Shown here: piece by piece, positions 61,738-64,000 of the stretch
Numbering within the stretch: position 1 is the stretch's first letter
How the letters are laid out: the number at the start of each line of letters is the position of its first letter
Assembly (NCBI GenBank): GCA_035998495.1
Contig: DASYHP010000024.1
Span: 62,001 to 126,000 of the forward strand
DNA length: 64,000 nucleotides
Origin: Mesorhizobium_B sp035998495
GTDB taxonomy: Bacteria; Pseudomonadota; Alphaproteobacteria; Rhizobiales; Rhizobiaceae
Reading direction: 5' to 3'
Notes under the pieces: model-generated
What the model was told of the DNA's origin: nothing
Databases searched by the model: none
What the model saw: only the letters and a program-made list of their open reading frames with translations
Translations under genes and position numbers: made by a program

Positions 61738-62793
61738 ATGATCCGCCGCGCCCTGCCCATTCTCGCCGCGCTGGCAGCATCGCCGGCCTGGACCCCCGCT
61801 TGGGCCAACGACTCGATCGCCGAACTCGGCGCGGGCGGGCTCGTGCTGTCGCGTTCCGACGCGGTCGCCATGGAAAGCGAAGACCTCTTCATCTCCACTG
61901 GTGAGGTGCGGGTGGACTACCGCTTCAGGAACGTCACGGACCGCGACGTGGAGGCGATCGTCGCCTTTCCCATGCCGGACCTCCTGGGCAGCCCTTTCGA
62001 GATCCCCTCGCTGCCCGTCGAGGCGCAGGACAATTTCCTGGACTTCGAGGTCGAGATCGACGGCAAGCCGGTCGAGCCGTCGCTTGAGAACCGCGCCTTC
62101 GCGGCCGAACTCGACGCCACCGACGACCTCCGGGCCGCCGGCGTGTCGTTCTTCCCCTTCGGCGACGCCGCGTTCGAAGCCCTGGCTGAGCTGCCAGGGA
62201 AGGTCGCGGAGGATTGGGTCCGGCGCGGCCTCATCACGATCGATACCTATGACGACGGCTCCGGCTGGAAGGACGTGCGCACGCCGATCTGGCGGCTGAA
62301 GTCCACCTATTGGTGGCCGGCCCGCTTCCCGGCCGGGAAGGCAGTCATGGTGTCGCACCGCTACCGCCCGAGCGTCGGCATGTCGGTGGGCACCGGACTG
62401 ATCGGCGACCCGGCCGCCGTGGCCGAGTATGAGCGCCGCTTCTGCGTCGACGCCGCGTTCCGCCGGGCGGTCGAGAAAGCCCAAAAGACGAGCGGGGAAG
62501 GGGGGCTGCCCTTCTCGGAGATGCGGCTGCGCTATGTGCTCACGACCGGCGGCAACTGGGCCTTCGGCACGATCGGCCGCTTCCGGCTCGTGGTGGACAA
62601 GGGCGCGCCCGAGAACCTCGTCAGCTTCTGCGGACGGAACGTGAAGAAGACCGGGCCGACCACGTTCGAGATGGCGGCGGAGGATTTCTATCCCGAACGC
62701 GATCTGGAGATCCTCATCCTACAGCCTGCCGAGAGCGGCCGCGGCGCGTCGCCGGAGCCCGCGCGCAAGCGGCGGCAGGTCCGGCGGCCGTGA
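61738..62793 (+). CDS. Secreted DUF4424 family protein
   Basis: The protein has 351 residues. A signal sequence (MIRRALPILAALAASPAWTPAWA) is followed by NDSIAELGAGGLVLSRSDAVAMESEDLFIST and VDYRFRNVTDRDVEAIVAFPMPDLL, typical of the DUF4424 family, with the later segment STYWWPARFPAGKAVMVSHRYRPSVGMSVGT. It is periplasmic and beta-rich, of unknown role. It lies between thyA and folA, with a GTG overlap to folA. ATG 61705, eleven codons upstream, would lengthen the signal and is less likely. Confidence 0.78.
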   Translation: MIRRALPILAALAASPAWTPAWANDSIAELGAGGLVLSRSDAVAMESEDLFISTGEVRVDYRFRNVTDRDVEAIVAFPMPDLLGSPFEIPSLPVEAQDNFLDFEVEIDGKPVEPSLENRAFAAELDATDDLRAAGVSFFPFGDAAFEALAELPGKVAEDWVRRGLITIDTYDDGSGWKDVRTPIWRLKSTYWWPARFPAGKAVMVSHRYRPSVGMSVGTGLIGDPAAVAEYERRFCVDAAFRRAVEKAQKTSGEGGLPFSEMRLRYVLTTGGNWAFGTIGRFRLVVDKGAPENLVSFCGRNVKKTGPTTFEMAAEDFYPERDLEILILQPAESGRGASPEPARKRRQVRRP

Positions 62794-63311
62794 CAGTCAC
62801 GCTGGTCGCCGCCGCCGCCCGGAACGGCGTGATCGGCCGCGAGGGCGGCCTGCCCTGGCGGCTGTCGTCGGACCTGAAGCGTTTCCGGGCCGAAACGACG
62901 GGCAAGGTCGTGGTGATGGGCCGCAGGACTTTCGAAGCCATCGGCCGGCCCTTGCCCGACCGGCACAACATCGTGGTGACGCGCCGGCGCGACTTCCGGG
63001 CGGACGGCGTGGAACCCGCCTTCTCGCTTGCCGACGCGCTGACGCTCGCGAAGGTGCGCGGGCGCTGCATGGCCCATCCCGGCGAGGTCTGCGTCATCGG
63101 CGGCGCGCAGATCTACGAACAGGCCATGCCTTTGGCGGATCGGCTGGTGATCACTCATGTGGAGGCGGACGTGAAGGGCGACGCCCGTTTCCCGCTCATC
63201 CGCCCCGATGAATGGCAGATCGTCGAGGCGACGGACTGGCCCTCCGGCCCAAAGGACGACCACCCGACGCGACACGTCATCTATCGCCGGCGAAGCCCTT
63301 CGGGCACGTAG
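62790..63311 (+). CDS. folA: Dihydrofolate reductase
   Basis: The protein has 173 residues with the DHFR signatures: AAARNGVIGREGGLPWRLSSDLKRFRAET (Asp for catalysis), VVMGRRTFEAIGRPLPDRHNIVVTR (NADPH loop) and VIGGAQIYEQAMPLADRLVITHVEAD. It reduces the dihydrofolate made by ThyA. The start is GTG 62790 overlapping the DUF4424 stop, so it is coupled to it. No resistance-type substitution can be judged from this sequence alone. Confidence 0.95.
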   Translation: MTVTLVAAAARNGVIGREGGLPWRLSSDLKRFRAETTGKVVVMGRRTFEAIGRPLPDRHNIVVTRRRDFRADGVEPAFSLADALTLAKVRGRCMAHPGEVCVIGGAQIYEQAMPLADRLVITHVEADVKGDARFPLIRPDEWQIVEATDWPSGPKDDHPTRHVIYRRRSPSGT

Positions 63312-63472
63312 ACCTGCGTCCGATCGGCTCAGTTCGGCCCAAATCCGGGCTGACCGGCCGTTGGTCGCGTTGAAAGGCCACAATCGCATCCCTATAGATG
63401 CTGTGGTGGAACGGAGGCCGTTCTTCCCCGGCCGGTGCATCCGTCCGGCACCCAGCCGATAAAAGGACATCC

Positions 63473-64000
63473 ATGCCCTGGAACAATCAAAGCGGCGGCC
63501 CCTGGGGCGGCGGCGGCAACGGCGGAGGCCCGTGGGGGCAGGGTCCGCGCGGACCGACGGGGCCGCAGAACACGCCGCCCGACCTCGAGGCGATCATCCG
63601 CCGTGGCCAGGACCGCCTCAGGCGCGTGATGCCGGGCGGCAGCGCCGGCAGCCCGGGTGTGTGGATCCTGATCGGGGTGGCGATCTTGGCCCTTTGGGCC
63701 TTCCAGACGATCTACACGGTCCAGCCCGACGAACAGGCGGTCGAACTGCGCTTCGGCGAGCCCAAGCCGGAACTTTCCGGTCCCGGGCTGCACTTCCATC
63801 TCTGGCCCATCGAGACTGTCGAAAAGGCGAGCACGGCCGAGAAGCTCATCAATGTGGGCGCGGGCGGCCGCGAGGGCGATCAGGGCGCGCTCATGCTGTC
63901 GGGCGACCAGAACATCGTGAATGTCCAGTTCTCCGTCGCCTACCAGATGAGCGATCCGCTCGCTTACCTCTTCAACGTCAACAACCCAGACGACATGCTG
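63473..64000 (+). CDS. hflK: HflK, SPFH-domain regulator of FtsH (3' partial)
   Basis: The first 176 residues are present and the frame runs off the window. A Gly/Pro/Gln-rich cytoplasmic N-terminus (about 1-60) precedes a membrane helix near 62-80 (SPGVWILIGVAILALWAFQTIYTV). An SPFH/Band-7 domain then opens PDEQAVELRFGEPKPELSGPGLHFHLWPIETVEKAS. HflK with HflC cages the FtsH protease. ATG 63473 follows AAAGGACATCC, with a 161-bp gap from folA for its own promoter. Confidence 0.95.
   Translation, partial: MPWNNQSGGPWGGGGNGGGPWGQGPRGPTGPQNTPPDLEAIIRRGQDRLRRVMPGGSAGSPGVWILIGVAILALWAFQTIYTVQPDEQAVELRFGEPKPELSGPGLHFHLWPIETVEKASTAEKLINVGAGGREGDQGALMLSGDQNIVNVQFSVAYQMSDPLAYLFNVNNPDDML

Overview
The window is high-GC chromosomal DNA from an alphaproteobacterium, most likely a Rhizobiales (Hyphomicrobiales) member. 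The evidence is a circularly permuted two-piece tmRNA with the tag ANDNYAEARLAA, an SspB-type ClpXP adaptor, an ArsR-methyltransferase fusion next to metF with an 18-bp palindromic operator, a CtrA-type TTAA-N7-TTAA site inside the division cluster, and many alphaproteobacterial small families (DUF2293, DUF4169, CreA, DUF4424). No phage, transposon, CRISPR array, rRNA or intact tRNA was seen. Almost all of the window is ordinary core chromosome.

Layout: (1) 1-13.8 kb is a mixed region: a KAS III-like enzyme, a MOSC protein, sahR-metF, a DMT exporter, a fold-III PLP decarboxylase, two cell-wall hydrolases (MltB-like and GH25), two tandem small lipoproteins, a TerB/DnaJ protein followed by an AmpD/AmiD-type amidase, RNase P RNA and a YidB-like protein. 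(2) 14.3-37.6 kb is a nearly complete dcw cluster in canonical order: mraZ, rsmH, ftsL, ftsI, murE, murF, mraY, murD, ftsW, murG, murC, murB, ddlB, ftsQ, ftsA, ftsZ, then lpxC, bamD and recN. Most genes overlap by 1-4 bases, and several use GTG or TTG starts inside the preceding stop codon. The only interruption is a minus-strand secreted-protein gene between murB and ddlB. (3) 37.6-38.7 kb is a gene-free block of intergenic repeats, followed by ligA. (4) 41-58.4 kb carries azlCD, an aminopeptidase P, a SCO1/prmA group, creA, a hexapeptide acyltransferase, a BON-domain protein, a UvrD helicase, a kinase-like protein with an unusual C-terminus, a dienelactone hydrolase, a thioesterase, a D-lactate dehydrogenase-like flavoprotein and an AsmA protein. 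(5) 58.4-64 kb carries a YdeI protein, a sspB/DUF4169/RHH group, ssrA, thyA, a DUF4424 protein, folA and the start of hflK.

Functional links: the dcw genes build lipid II and the divisome. lpxC and bamD add outer-membrane synthesis and assembly. sahR-metF looks like an autoregulated methyl-cycle unit. ssrA lies just upstream of sspB on the same strand, so the degradation tag and its ClpXP adaptor are neighbours. thyA and folA form a thymidylate/folate pair.

I saw no clearly new multi-gene system. The observations most worth following are the kinase-like protein with a CoA-ligase-like tail, the structured leader ending in a terminator before the tandem lipoproteins, the heptamer inverted repeat, and two small membrane-protein genes of 28 and 53 residues.
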